Assembly (NCBI GenBank): GCA_028283725.1
Contig: JAPWKC010000001.1
Location: forward strand, 248,001-312,000
Length of the DNA: 64,000 nt
Reading direction: 5' to 3'
Source of the DNA: Neorhizobium sp.
Lineage (GTDB): Bacteria; Pseudomonadota; Alphaproteobacteria; Rhizobiales; Rhizobiaceae
The position numbers and the translations under genes were made by a program. Each line of letters begins with the position of its first letter. Within the stretch, counting starts at the first letter, position 1. The notes under the pieces were generated by a model. That model had not been told where the DNA came from and made no database searches. It saw only the letters and a list, made by a program, of their open reading frames with translations. Positions 25,879 to 35,088 of this stretch are shown here, in pieces.

Positions 25879-26045
25879 GGCCTCGCTCCCCTGATCTTGT
25901 CCGTCGTGTCGCGCTTTGCCGCAGAGCGCGTTCTCATGATTGCCGGTTTTATGAAAATGCCGGCCTGCATGGCTGCAGTCCGGCAAATTTTTATGCTGCT
26001 AATGCTTAATTTTCCAGCTTTTTCGCATCTGCGAAGGCGCCGGGG

Positions 26046-26987
26046 TCAGATCTTCTTTTCAAGTTCCGGTAGAATCTCGAACAGGTCACCGACGAGGCCG
26101 AAGTCGGCCACCTGAAAGATCGGCGCTTCCTCGTCCTTGTTGATGGCGACGATGACCTTCGAATCCTTCATGCCGGCGAGATGCTGGATCGCTCCCGAAA
26201 TGCCGGCCGCGATATAGAGATCCGGTGCCACGACCTTGCCGGTCTGGCCAACCTGCCAGTCGTTCGGGGCATAGCCGGCATCGACGGCAGCGCGCGAGGC
26301 ACCGACGGCAGCGCCGAGCTTGTCTGCCACCGGCAGGATGACTTCCTGGAATTTTTCCGAGGAGCCGAGTGCACGGCCACCCGAGATGATAATCTTTGCA
26401 GAGGTCAGTTCCGGGCGTTCCGACGAGGCGATCGCATCGGAGACGAAGGACGAGACGCCCGGATCGGCTGCCGCCGAAACGGCCTCGACCGCAGCCGAGC
26501 CGCCTTCAGCCGTCGCGGCAAACGAGGCCGTGCGCACGGTGATGACTTTCGTGGCGTCGGTCGCCTGAACGGTCTGGATGGCGTTGCCGGCATAGATCGG
26601 GCGCTTATACGTGTCGGCCGAGACGATTTCGGTGATTTCCGAAACCTGTGCCACGTCGAGCAGCGCTGCAATGCGCGGCATGACGTTCTTGGCCGATGCC
26701 GTGGCCGGCGCGATGATGACGTCATAGGACGGGGCCAGCGAGACGATCAGCGCTGCCAGCGGCTCGGCGAGACGGTTGGCAAGGCTTGCATCCTCGGCAA
26801 GCAGGACCTTGGAAACGCCAGACAGCTTTGCTGCGGCATCAGCGGCGGCCTTGGAACCTGCACCGGCGACGAGGATATGGACATCGCTTCCCGTCCCCTT
26901 GGCGATCTGAGCGGCGGCCGTCAGCGTCTTCGCCGTCTGGTCCGAGAGCGTGGCATTGTCGTGTTCCGCCAGAAGAAGAATGGTCAT
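26046..26987 (-). CDS. etfA: Electron transfer flavoprotein subunit alpha
   Basis: A 313-residue FAD-binding subunit of the ETF heterodimer, which takes electrons from acyl-CoA and other dehydrogenases to ETF-ubiquinone oxidoreductase. The C-terminal FAD signature is visible as [20 protein letters not shown], preceded by [13 protein letters not shown] and [23 protein letters not shown] 26987 has AGGAG about eight bases upstream. It lies 29 bases after etfB and ahead of hbdA. Confidence 0.97.
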   Translation of the reverse strand: MTILLLAEHDNATLSDQTAKTLTAAAQIAKGTGSDVHILVAGAGSKAAADAAAKLSGVSKVLLAEDASLANRLAEPLAALIVSLAPSYDVIIAPATASAKNVMPRIAALLDVAQVSEITEIVSADTYKRPIYAGNAIQTVQATDATKVITVRTASFAATAEGGSAAVEAVSAAADPGVSSFVSDAIASSERPELTSAKIIISGGRALGSSEKFQEVILPVADKLGAAVGASRAAVDAGYAPNDWQVGQTGKVVAPDLYIAAGISGAIQHLAGMKDSKVIVAINKDEEAPIFQVADFGLVGDLFEILPELEKKI

Positions 26988-27016
26988 GTTTGTAACTCCT
27001 TGCTCTTCCGGGCTGT

Positions 27017-27763
27017 TCAAATAATGCCGGCGGTCTTCAGCGCGCCGACCAGTTCATCGACGCTTTTGACTTTGATGCCGGCCTTGCGGCCACCCGGCTC
27101 CTCGGTCTTCAGGACCTTGAGGCGCGGCGAGACGTCGACGCCGAAATCGGCCGGCGTCTTCTTGTCGAGCGGCTTCTTCTTCGCCTTCATGATGTTGGGC
27201 AGCGAAGCATAGCGCGGCTCGTTCAGGCGCAGGTCGGTGGTGACGACGGCCGGAAGCTTGACCTCGATCGTCTGCAATCCGCCATCGACTTCGCGGGTGA
27301 CGGAAGCCTTGTCGCCTGATATTTCGATCTTCGAGGCGAAAGTCGCCTGCGCGGAACCGAGAAGTGCTGCCAGCATCTGGCCGGTCTGGTTCGAATCGTC
27401 ATCGATCGCCTGCTTGCCGACAATGACGAGACCCGGCTGTTCGGCATCGACGACGCCCTTCAGCAGTTTTGCCACGGCGAGCGGCTCGACCGTTTCGTCG
27501 GTCTCGATCAGGATGGCGCGGTCGGCGCCCATGGCGAGCGCGGTGCGCAGGGTTTCTTCGGCCTTGGCCGGACCGATCGAGACGACCACCACTTCCTCTG
27601 CCTGGCCTTTTTCCTTCAGCCGCAGAGCCTCTTCCACCGAGATCTCGTCGAACGGGTTCATCGACATCTTGACGTTGGCGAGCTCGACACCCGAACCATC
27701 CGGCTTCACCCGGATCTTCACGTTGTAATCGACCACGCGCTTGACTGGTACGAGGATCTTCAT
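27017..27763 (-). CDS. etfB: Electron transfer flavoprotein subunit beta
   Basis: A 248-residue AMP-binding partner of EtfA. It begins [19 protein letters not shown] and contains [18 protein letters not shown] and [19 protein letters not shown], the EtfB hallmarks, with the ETF beta signature near [31 protein letters not shown] precedes ATG 27763. The unit is etfB-etfA-hbdA. Upstream, about 180 bases separate it from the adenosyltransferase gene. Confidence 0.97.
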   Translation of the reverse strand: MKILVPVKRVVDYNVKIRVKPDGSGVELANVKMSMNPFDEISVEEALRLKEKGQAEEVVVVSIGPAKAEETLRTALAMGADRAILIETDETVEPLAVAKLLKGVVDAEQPGLVIVGKQAIDDDSNQTGQMLAALLGSAQATFASKIEISGDKASVTREVDGGLQTIEVKLPAVVTTDLRLNEPRYASLPNIMKAKKKPLDKKTPADFGVDVSPRLKVLKTEEPGGRKAGIKVKSVDELVGALKTAGII

Positions 27764-27940
27764 CGGGTCCTTCCTTGACTGAAATTCAAGCCGCAAAATG
27801 CGACATCGGCCATGTTTTCATTTGTCAGTTGGCGACATGGATACGCATTTTTTGCACGAATACAACGTGCATTCGCTGTCGCAGGCTTGCGGTTTGCTCA
27901 TAGCGACATGCGTCATTCGCGACTGTCGCATCGCCCCTCC

Positions 27941-28513
27941 TCAGCGGTTCTTGCCGGGAATCCAGAGGATATCCGCCTTTCCCCCATCATTTGCCGCGCG
28001 TGCGGCAACGAAGAGGAAGTCGGACAGGCGATTGACATAGGTGAGGGCTGCGGCGCTCACCACTTCCATCCGCGACAGTTCGACCATCTGCCGCTCGGCG
28101 CGGCGCGAAACGGTGCGGGCAAGGTGAAGGTAGGCCGCGGCCGCAGAGCCACCCGGCAGGACAAAGCTCTTGAGGGGCGAAAGATCGGCGTTGAGCGCGT
28201 CGATCTCGGTTTCCAGCCGTGTCGCCTGCGCTTCGATGATGCGCAGCGGTTCGTATTCCTTCGGCTTGCCATCGTCTGGGGTGGCGAGATCGGCGCCGAG
28301 ATCGAAGAGATCGTTCTGGATGCGGATCAGCATGGCATCGAGTTCGACCAGGTCCTTGGTATGCAGCCGTGCCATGCCGATCGTCGCATTGGTCTCGTCG
28401 ATCGTGCCATAGGCCTCGACACGCAGGTCGAATTTTTCGCGGCGCGGGCCGGACACGAGCGCCGTCGTGCCGTCATCTCCGGTGCGGGTGTAGATCTTGT
28501 TGAGCTTTACCAT
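27941..28513 (-). CDS. PduO-type cob(I)yrinic acid a,c-diamide adenosyltransferase
   Basis: A 190-residue cytoplasmic enzyme that adenosylates cob(I)alamin using ATP to make coenzyme B12. The PduO family N-terminus, IYTRTGDDGTTAL, is the ATP-binding segment. The helical bundle carries RVEAYGTIDETNATIG, FVLPGG, and LHLARTVSRRAERQMVEL with the Arg/Glu catalytic pair. NRLSDFLFVAAR near the C-terminus completes the pattern. It is 40 bases after the twin-TM gene on the same strand and apparently co-transcribed with it. Confidence 0.94.
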   Translation of the reverse strand: MVKLNKIYTRTGDDGTTALVSGPRREKFDLRVEAYGTIDETNATIGMARLHTKDLVELDAMLIRIQNDLFDLGADLATPDDGKPKEYEPLRIIEAQATRLETEIDALNADLSPLKSFVLPGGSAAAAYLHLARTVSRRAERQMVELSRMEVVSAAALTYVNRLSDFLFVAARAANDGGKADILWIPGKNR

Positions 28514-28553
28514 TGTCTGTCGGTCTTTCTGGTCTTGTCGGAATAACAGGCCG

Positions 28554-28757
28554 TCAGCCGGGTCTGCCGCCACCCGTGATCCAGAGCGTCAGCATGATCA
28601 GGATGACGGCGATCGCCTGCAGCATGACGCGCAGCTGCATCAGCTTGTTGGAGGTGCTGGCGTCGCGGCCTTTCATCATGTTGTAGAGGCCGCGGATCAG
28701 GACGAGCACGACGAGGCCCATGACGATCAAGGCGATGACGGCGGTGAAACTCGACAT
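28554..28757 (-). CDS. Twin-transmembrane HIG1-like protein
   Basis: A 67-residue protein with two helices (VIALIVMGLVVLVLIRGLYN and MLQAIAVILIMLTLWI) joined by a basic loop MMKGRDASTSNKLMQLR. The R-G-L-x-N-M and S-N-K-L-M-x-x-R positions match the hypoxia-induced (HIG1) domain of alphaproteobacterial 'twin transmembrane' proteins, related to mitochondrial Rcf1-type factors of cytochrome oxidase. It lies between an SDR and the adenosyltransferase gene. A respiratory role is inferred from family only. Confidence 0.82.
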   Translation of the reverse strand: MSSFTAVIALIVMGLVVLVLIRGLYNMMKGRDASTSNKLMQLRVMLQAIAVILIMLTLWITGGGRPG

Positions 28758-28779
28758 GTCCTGCGGTCCTCCCCGACCG

Positions 28780-29616
28780 TCAATCGATGCGGCGCATCAG
28801 CCGGTAGAAAAGATCCGCCGGCAGAAGCCGTTTTAGAAATGCGCCCTGCTTGGCCGGCTTCGTCACCAGATAATGCGGCTTCGGACGGTTTGCGGTCAAG
28901 GCTTGCACGAGGACCGCGTACACCGCTTGCGGGCCGAGCTTGTGGCGGTTGACCGGGCCGCGGCCATCGAGCCGCTTCAATTGCTTTTCGTATTGCGCCG
29001 CATGGGCCGAGCCGGCGATGTCGATATTCTCGTGAACCTTGGCAAAGCCGGTTGCGGTGAATTTCGACGCGATCGGGCCTGGCTCGATGAGGCTCACATG
29101 AATGCCGCTGCCATCAAGCTCCATGCGCATCGTCACGGTCAGGCCCTCGAGGGCGAATTTCGATGCCGTATAGGCGCCACGATACCGATAGGGCACCAGG
29201 CCCAGGATCGACGAGCAGTTGACGATGCGGCCATGGCCGGCCTTGCGCATCAGCGGAATGACGCGCCGGGTCAGGTCGTGCCAGCCGAAGAAATTGGTCT
29301 CGAACTGCTGACGCAGGACATCGGTCGTCAGATCCTCGACCGCGCCGGGCTGGCCGTAGGCACCGTTATTGAATAGCGCATCGATCCTGCCGCCGGTTTT
29401 GTCGGCGACTGTTTCCACCAGCGCGGCAATGGTGTCGGGCCGGGTGTAATCCATCAGCAGGGTTTCGATGCCGGCGGCCTCGAGTTCTGCCCGGTCCTCC
29501 TCGCGCCGGACGGTGGCAAATACCCGCCAGCCCTCGGATTTCAGCGCGCGGGCGCAATAAGCACCGATGCCTGAGGAACAGCCGGTGACGATGATCGTTC
29601 TTCCTCTATCGGTCAT
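28780..29616 (-). CDS. Short-chain dehydrogenase/reductase
   Basis: A 278-residue classical SDR. The cofactor loop TGCSSGIG is at residues 11-18, NNGAYG at 83-88 is a variant of NNAG, the catalytic Ser is in IVNCSSILG and the YxxxK pair is Y149/K153. ALFNNGAYGQPGA and PGPIASKF resemble the retinol/17-beta-hydroxysteroid-like group. The substrate cannot be inferred. ATG 29616 is preceded by AGGGAAATCC. It is the first gene of the minus-strand run leading to the HIG1-like and adenosyltransferase genes and is divergent from the BrkB-type gene. Confidence 0.88.
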   Translation of the reverse strand: MTDRGRTIIVTGCSSGIGAYCARALKSEGWRVFATVRREEDRAELEAAGIETLLMDYTRPDTIAALVETVADKTGGRIDALFNNGAYGQPGAVEDLTTDVLRQQFETNFFGWHDLTRRVIPLMRKAGHGRIVNCSSILGLVPYRYRGAYTASKFALEGLTVTMRMELDGSGIHVSLIEPGPIASKFTATGFAKVHENIDIAGSAHAAQYEKQLKRLDGRGPVNRHKLGPQAVYAVLVQALTANRPKPHYLVTKPAKQGAFLKRLLPADLFYRLMRRID

Positions 29617-29752
29617 TACGGATTTCCCTCTGCCGCCGAACCTGTAAAACTGGCAGTGTTCCTCCCATATTCGCCGGGAGAGCACAAACTGCCTTGAGAT
29701 CAAAGTTCACCCTCACGTCATCAACCGCCTGGAGATCGGAACGGAGTTGGCA

Positions 29753-30724
29753 TTGCCGGAAGAAAACCGCCCCGTCAGATGGTATAGGCTCGCCTTCAAG
29801 GTCGTGTGGGACGCCTATTGGCATTTCGCAGAGGATGACGGTTGGGCGATGGCCAGCCACGTGGCGCTGTCCGGGCTCTTGGCGCTCTTCCCGTTCCTGA
29901 TCTTCGGCACGGCGCTTGCCGGCTTTCTCGGCGCCGGCGGATTTTCGCAGACGGCGATCCACCTGATGTTCGATACGTGGCCAGCCGATATCGCCCAGCC
30001 GATCGCAACCGAGATCCAGCGGGTGATCGAAATGCCGCGCGGCGGACTTCTGACGATCTCGGTTCTGGCGGCCGCCTATTTCGCCTCGAACGGGGTCGAG
30101 GCGCTGCGTATCTCGCTCAACCGCGCCTATCGCGTCATCGAGCACCGGCCGTGGTATGTCACGCGCCTTGCCAGTCTCGGCTATGTCGTGGTCGCGGTCG
30201 TCATGTTCGCGGCCATCAGCATCGTGCTTCTGGCCGTGCCCGTCGCATCGCGCTTTGCCCAGACGCGCTTTCCCTGGCTGATCAGCGATCTCAATGCTGC
30301 GGCGAACTGGGGCCTGATCGGCACGGCACTGATCCTTCTGATCGGCCTCATGGCGTCGCATAAATGGCTGCCGGCGGGGCGCAGACGGCTGATCGACATC
30401 CTGCCCGGCGTCATCCTGACGATCGCGCTCTGGACGCTGTTCGGTTTCGGCTTCGCCACCTACCTCGCCACGTTCGCCAATTACGCCGCCACCTATGCCG
30501 GTCTGGCGTCGATCATGATCGTGCTCGTCTTCCTCTATATGGTCGGCGTGATCTTCATGCTCGGGGCCGAGTTCAATGCTGCCTTGATGAAGTACCAGAT
30601 CTATTCCGTCTTCAACCGGTTTCGACGTGGCCAGCCGCTTGCCGCAAAAGCCTCAGAGACCGGCGAGCCGGCGAATGTCGACCGGCCAAAGGCCGTTGTC
30701 GCGCAGCGTGGCGAGACCCGTTGA
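29753..30724 (+). CDS. YihY/BrkB family inner membrane protein
   Basis: A 323-residue protein with six hydrophobic segments. The family signatures are WAMASHVALSGLLALFPFLIF in the first span, GGLLTISVLAAAYFASNGVEALRISLNRAYR, PGVILTIALWTLFGFGFATYL and GLASIMIVLVFLYMVGVIFMLGAEFNA. BrkB/YihY proteins are of uncertain function. TTG 29753 is preferred to TTG 29747, since GGAG at 29743-29746 is six bases from it. The last 72 bases overlap the 3' end of the convergent gene for GluQRS. Confidence 0.88.
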   Translation: MPEENRPVRWYRLAFKVVWDAYWHFAEDDGWAMASHVALSGLLALFPFLIFGTALAGFLGAGGFSQTAIHLMFDTWPADIAQPIATEIQRVIEMPRGGLLTISVLAAAYFASNGVEALRISLNRAYRVIEHRPWYVTRLASLGYVVVAVVMFAAISIVLLAVPVASRFAQTRFPWLISDLNAAANWGLIGTALILLIGLMASHKWLPAGRRRLIDILPGVILTIALWTLFGFGFATYLATFANYAATYAGLASIMIVLVFLYMVGVIFMLGAEFNAALMKYQIYSVFNRFRRGQPLAAKASETGEPANVDRPKAVVAQRGETR

Positions 30725-31534
30725 TCCCTCGCTCTTGGACAGTTTCCTGCCATCGGGGCCCAAGACTAGCCGGTGGTGGTGGTAGACAGGCTGCTGCAGG
30801 CCGAGCAATTCCTGCAGCAGGCGATGGACCGAGGTCGCTGCATAGAGATCGAGCCCGCGCACGACATTCGTCACCCCCTGCAAAGCATCGTCGACGGTGA
30901 CGGAGAGGTGATAGCTCGACGGCGCATCGGATCTCGACAGGATGACGTCGCCCCATAGCGCCGGATCGGCTGCGATCTCGCCGCGATCGCCATCGCCCGT
31001 CTCGGTCCAGAAGAGCGGTCCCGAAATTCGCTCCAGCGCTTTCTGCATGTCGAGCCGCAGCGCATGGCGGGTGCCGGTTGCCATCAATTCCTCGCGCTCC
31101 GCAAGGCTTCGATGCCGGTCATCCGGCGGGTAGAGAGGTGAACCATCCGGATCGCGTGGCCATGCCGCGCCATCGGCCTCATGGGCAGCGACCCTTGCCT
31201 TTACCTCGCCGCGGGTCATGAAGGCGGGGTAGATCAGGCCCATGGCATCCAGTTCTGCAAGCGCTGCCGCATAGGCATCGAAATGCTCCGACTGACGGCG
31301 GACCGGCGCTTCCCAGCCGATACCGAGCCATGACAGGTCGCGATAGATCGCCTCTTCGAAATCGGATGTGCAGCGGGAGAGGTCGATATTCTCGATACGC
31401 AGAAAAAGCCGTCCGCCGCTTGCTTTTGCCATGTCGTGGTTCAACAGGGCCGAAAGCGCATGGCCAAGGTGAAGCAGGCCATTCGGGCTTGGCGCAAAGC
31501 GGAAGATCGGGGTATCGGAGGTGAGCGCGGACAT
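30653..31534 (-). CDS. gluQ: Glutamyl-Q tRNA(Asp) synthetase
   Basis: A 293-residue truncated glutamyl-tRNA synthetase paralogue without the anticodon-binding half. It attaches glutamate to queuosine-34 of tRNA(Asp). The class I HIGH-type motif is in RFAPSPNGLLHLGHA near residue 15 and the KMSKS-type motif is KLSKSEG near the C-terminus. LRIENIDLSRC and DDALQGVTNVVRGLDLYAAT match the family. ATG 31534 is chosen; ATG 31549 is possible and neither has a strong ribosome-binding site. Its 3' end overlaps the BrkB-type gene by 72 bases. It links to queuosine metabolism with the transporter at 906-1544. Confidence 0.92.
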   Translation of the reverse strand: MSALTSDTPIFRFAPSPNGLLHLGHALSALLNHDMAKASGGRLFLRIENIDLSRCTSDFEEAIYRDLSWLGIGWEAPVRRQSEHFDAYAAALAELDAMGLIYPAFMTRGEVKARVAAHEADGAAWPRDPDGSPLYPPDDRHRSLAEREELMATGTRHALRLDMQKALERISGPLFWTETGDGDRGEIAADPALWGDVILSRSDAPSSYHLSVTVDDALQGVTNVVRGLDLYAATSVHRLLQELLGLQQPVYHHHRLVLGPDGRKLSKSEGSTGLATLRDNGLWPVDIRRLAGL

Positions 31535-31623
31535 GGTTTCTTCTGCCATGGTTCGCAGACAATGGCCATGCGGCGGCCGCGGGCCATGCGGCGGCCGGGG
31601 GCACATCAGGGAGGCGCCGAGCA

Positions 31624-32286
31624 ATGACGTCCGCAGCAGTTCAAGTCAGGGCCATCCGCGGCATGGCCGATATCGACGAGGGGCTCGCAGCGCTGGCCAT
31701 CGCCGATCCGCGCCTTAGCCGCGTGATCGAGGCGGCGGGGCCGGTTCCGCTGCGGCTTTCCGAACCGGGATTTTCCGGCCTTGCCTCGATCATCGTGTCG
31801 CAGATGGTGTCGCGCGCCAGCGCGGACGCCATCTGGGGGCGGATCACGGCCGCCGGACCGGTGACAGCCGCGACCTATCTGGCGCACGAGCCCGACATTG
31901 TCGCCAGGTTCGGCCTGTCGCGGGCCAAGGCCTCGACGCTTCTGAGCCTCGCGGCGGCCATCGAGGCAGGGCATTTCGATCTCGATGCCATCCCGACGCT
32001 GGAGGCCAAGCAGGCCTTGCAGCTCATGACGGCGCTGCCAGGCATCGGGCCGTGGACGGCAGAAGTCTACCTGATGTTCTGCGGCGGGCATGCGGATCTC
32101 TTTCCGGTCGGCGACGTGGCGCTGCAGGCGGCGGTGGCGCATGCTTTCGGTCTGGCCGAGCGGCCCGCCCCCAGAGCGCTTGCCGAGATGGCGCAGGGCT
32201 GGCAGCCCTGGCGGGCGGTCGCAGCCCGGCTTTTCTGGGCCTATTACGGCGCGTGCATGCGCCGAAACGTGACACCCATCGCGTGA
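31624..32286 (+). CDS. DNA-3-methyladenine glycosylase II family protein
   Basis: A 220-residue HhH-GPD base-excision repair glycosylase of the AlkA group. The helix-hairpin-helix is LMTALPGIGPWTAEVYLMF around residues 136-154, and the catalytic Asp is in LFPVGDVALQ. SEPGFSGLASIIVSQMVSRASADAIW near residue 45 is the usual start of the GPD core. It lacks the N-terminal mixed alpha/beta domain of E. coli AlkA. It lies 89 bases from the divergent gluQ gene. Confidence 0.92.
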   Translation: MTSAAVQVRAIRGMADIDEGLAALAIADPRLSRVIEAAGPVPLRLSEPGFSGLASIIVSQMVSRASADAIWGRITAAGPVTAATYLAHEPDIVARFGLSRAKASTLLSLAAAIEAGHFDLDAIPTLEAKQALQLMTALPGIGPWTAEVYLMFCGGHADLFPVGDVALQAAVAHAFGLAERPAPRALAEMAQGWQPWRAVAARLFWAYYGACMRRNVTPIA

Positions 32287-32386
32287 ATGCGAATCAATAA
32301 CCTGCACGGAATGAATAGGGCTTCACAATCCTGTAACAACGGACCTAATATAGAAGGACAGATGCCGAATCGGGTAGGAGCGTCAC

Positions 32387-32944
32387 TTGACGATTGCAGT
32401 CTCCCCGCAGGCCCTGCCGGCGCTCGTCCTGAACGCTGACTACCGGCCGCTGAGTTATTATCCCTTGTCGTTATGGTCCTGGCAGGACGCGATCAAGGCG
32501 GTTTTCCTTGACCGTGTGAACATCATCGCGGAATACGAACATTCGGTGTGTTCACCCAGCTTCTCCATGAAGCTGCCGAGCGTCGTGAGCCTCAAGACCT
32601 ATGTCCAGCCGACACGAAATCCCGCATTCACACGGTTCAACGTGTTCCTGCGCGACAAGTTCGAGTGCCAGTATTGCGGCGCGGATGACGAACTGACCTT
32701 CGACCACGTCATTCCGCGCGCCCATGGCGGCGAGACGACATGGGAGAACGTGGTTGCCGCCTGCTCGCCCTGCAATCTGCGCAAGGGCAGCAAATTGCCC
32801 AAGCAGGCCGGCATGTTCCCGCATCAGCACCCCTATGCGCCATCGGTGCAGGATCTGCACAACAATGGCCGCCTCTTCCCGCCGAACTATCTGCACGAAA
32901 GCTGGATGGACTATCTCTACTGGGATACCGAGCTGCAGCCTTAA
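32387..32944 (+). CDS. HNH endonuclease family protein
   Basis: A 185-residue protein with an HNH nuclease fold. The zinc site is built from FECQYCG and AACSPCN, and the catalytic core is LTFDHVIPRAHGGETTWENVV. The N-terminal part (LVLNADYRPLSYYPLSLWSW) and C-terminal FPPNYLHESWMDYLYWD are conserved in a stand-alone alphaproteobacterial family with no known DNA target; it is not linked here to any restriction or phage gene. TTG 32387 is the start, with GGAG seven bases upstream. A 22-base perfect inverted repeat follows the stop (32969-32990). Confidence 0.9.
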   Translation: MTIAVSPQALPALVLNADYRPLSYYPLSLWSWQDAIKAVFLDRVNIIAEYEHSVCSPSFSMKLPSVVSLKTYVQPTRNPAFTRFNVFLRDKFECQYCGADDELTFDHVIPRAHGGETTWENVVAACSPCNLRKGSKLPKQAGMFPHQHPYAPSVQDLHNNGRLFPPNYLHESWMDYLYWDTELQP

Positions 32945-32968
32945 GCCCGCGATGCGGATGTTTTCGGT

Positions 32969-32990
32969 TCTGCCGCCGGCAGGCGGCAGA
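32969..32990. terminator. Bidirectional hairpin between convergent HNH and dsbB genes
   Basis: TCTGCCGCC (32969-32977) and GGCGGCAGA (32982-32990) are a perfect nine-base inverted repeat with a four-base loop. No T run follows in either direction. It lies between the two stop codons and could block transcription from both sides or protect 3' ends. Confidence 0.5.
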
Positions 32991-33032
32991 CCTTCAGTCC
33001 GTAACAGGGTTTCGGCCTGGGACTATCGTTTG

Positions 33033-33551
33033 TCAGGCAGCCTTCCTGGCGCCGATGAAGGCGATCGCACCGAGGACGACGCCGGCAACGACGTTCCAGC
33101 CAGCCAGCGAAACGCCGAGAATGCGCAGCGCCGCCTGATCGCATTGGGGGCCATGCACCGCGTTCAGCGTCGACAAGAGGCTGCCGGCATTGGTGGTGGC
33201 GGGGCCTGCCGGGCTGGTGCAGCTCGACGGGCCGGCCCAGAAGCCCCATTCGACGCCGGCGTGATAGGCACCGATGCCGGCACCGATGAGCATCATCACG
33301 CCGATGACGACAAGAAGCGCGCGGGTGATCCACACCGGCAAGCGGTAGACCGAGGCGAGAAGGGCGATGATCCCGAGCGGAATGCCGAAATAATAGGGGT
33401 TTCGCTCAATGAGGCAGAGATGGCAGGGCAGATAGCCGCCGATATGTTCGAAGCAGAGCGCGCCGCCGATGATCAGCGCCATGCCGACCGTGACGATGGC
33501 CGAATAGGTTGCGCCTGCGTTGGAACGGGAAAGAGTTGCCGTGAATGCCAT
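33033..33551 (-). CDS. dsbB: Disulfide bond formation protein B
   Basis: A 172-residue inner membrane protein with four helices. It reoxidises periplasmic DsbA and passes electrons to quinones. The first Cys pair is CHLC (residues 43-46) in the first periplasmic loop and the second is C111/C137. The quinone-contacting Arg after CHLC (CHLCLIER) is conserved. No dsbA gene is adjacent. ATG 33551 is followed by a short basic cytoplasmic tail. Confidence 0.88.
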   Translation of the reverse strand: MAFTATLSRSNAGATYSAIVTVGMALIIGGALCFEHIGGYLPCHLCLIERNPYYFGIPLGIIALLASVYRLPVWITRALLVVIGVMMLIGAGIGAYHAGVEWGFWAGPSSCTSPAGPATTNAGSLLSTLNAVHGPQCDQAALRILGVSLAGWNVVAGVVLGAIAFIGARKAA

Positions 33552-33841
33552 CTGTGTTTCCTTCGTCGTTCCGACGCGATTGCAGGCTTTGTCGCACGCG
33601 GCAGTGTCTTGCGACCAGCCGCGCCCTCGACGCTCTTAAATCAGATGCCGGGAATGTGTAAATCCGTGCCAGCGCCGCAGACTGCTTCCATTGCGGAAAC
33701 TTTCCGTGATTTTGCGCGGTTTTGAAGGCGGTTGAACCGGAAAATGCGATTTTCATATCCGGCTACGCTTGGAACATTCCCTAAACCTTTTAAAGTCATG
33801 ATAGCGTGGCCGGCATGACAGCCGGACCGCCAGGAACCGAC

Positions 33842-35053
33842 ATGATCTCGATTTTCGCCCGCCGCCTTCTGCCCCGTCTCATCGCCAAGGCCTCGATCGC
33901 GCCGTCCGTTGCGGCAGATGTGCCGCTTGCGGCGGGAATAGCCGTGTCAAGCGCGCCGGGTGAACCCGATGAAACGATCCTGGTGGGCGGATCGGAGGGG
34001 GCTGGCGGTGTCACGCCGCTATTATCAGCCTCCCGTGCCATCCAGCCGCTCACGCCGGAACGGATGGTGAGAATCGCCACCGACATGTCCTGTGACGTGC
34101 CGCTTGCTCCGGGCCTTTGCGGAGAGGCTTCCGCCGAGTTCGTATGGCTGCGCAGTCTGTTCGACCGCTCGTTCAGGGCGGCACGGATCGGGGTCTGGGA
34201 ATGCAGTCTACCGGACGAGACGCTGCGCTGGACCGATATGGTCTATGAACTCTTCGATCTGCCGCCGCAGGCATCGATCTCGCGCGAGGGAACGGTGACG
34301 CTCTATACGGAGGAATCCCGCCGGCGGCTGAATGCGCTGCGCGACGAGGCGATCCGCACCGGCGGCGGCTTCACGCTCGATGCGGAGATCATCACGGCCA
34401 AGGGCAATGCCCGCTGGATGCGGATCACCGCGACGGTGGAAATGGCCGATGGCGCGCCGGTTCGCATATTCGGAATGAAGCAGGACATTACGGCTGAAAA
34501 GGCAATGGTCGACCGGATCCGGCACTTGGCGGATTTCGACAGCCTGACCGGGCTTGCCAGCCGTGCGCGTTTCGAAACCGAATTCGATGTGCTTTGCAGC
34601 AGCAATGCGGGGGAGAGGGCAGCGCTCCTGCTCGTCGATCTCGATGGGTTCAAGCAGGTCAACGACCGCCTCGGCCATCCGGCCGGCGATGCCTGCCTGA
34701 AGGTGGCCGCAGAGCGTCTTGTCGCAGCCCTGCCGGAGGCCCTGCTCGTGGCCCGCATCGGCGGCGACGAATTTGCCGTGCTCCACCCCTGCTCGACGCA
34801 GGAAGAGCTGGCCGGCCTTGCCCGCCGGCTTGTTACCGAACTCGGATGGGTCGTGGATGATGCCGGCACTGCGATTGCAATCGGCGCCTCCGTCGGTGCG
34901 GCGCTGACGCGTGCCGCCGCCGTCGGCGGCATGGCAGCAGAGCCCAAAGACGTCTTTTCTGCCGCCGACCGCGTGCTTTACGAGGCAAAGGCGGCCGGCA
35001 AGAACGGTTTCCGCCTCGCGCCGATCATGGATTCGGCCGCACAGGCGGCTTAA
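33842..35053 (+). CDS. PAS-GGDEF diguanylate cyclase
   Basis: A 403-residue cytoplasmic signalling protein predicted to make cyclic di-GMP. Residues 1-85 are low in similarity to anything I know. A PAS fold follows (RAARIGVWECSLPDETLRWTD to RIFGMKQDITAEK). The GGDEF domain starts at HLADFDSLTGLASRARFE, with the catalytic motif RIGGDEFAVLH intact (GGDEF at 307-311). The RxxD inhibitory site is absent: the segment before the motif reads PEALLVA. That predicts no product inhibition at that site. ATG 33842 with AGGAA upstream is preferred to GTG 33806. Confidence 0.9.
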   Translation: MISIFARRLLPRLIAKASIAPSVAADVPLAAGIAVSSAPGEPDETILVGGSEGAGGVTPLLSASRAIQPLTPERMVRIATDMSCDVPLAPGLCGEASAEFVWLRSLFDRSFRAARIGVWECSLPDETLRWTDMVYELFDLPPQASISREGTVTLYTEESRRRLNALRDEAIRTGGGFTLDAEIITAKGNARWMRITATVEMADGAPVRIFGMKQDITAEKAMVDRIRHLADFDSLTGLASRARFETEFDVLCSSNAGERAALLLVDLDGFKQVNDRLGHPAGDACLKVAAERLVAALPEALLVARIGGDEFAVLHPCSTQEELAGLARRLVTELGWVVDDAGTAIAIGASVGAALTRAAAVGGMAAEPKDVFSAADRVLYEAKAAGKNGFRLAPIMDSAAQAA

Positions 35054-35088
35054 CGGCAGGCGGATCAATCGGTTTTCGTGAAAATCGG

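Noticed and set aside
32387-32944. HNH gene as part of a mobile or defence element
   Set aside because: No integrase, methyltransferase, toxin or repeat is linked to it, and its neighbours are core genes.
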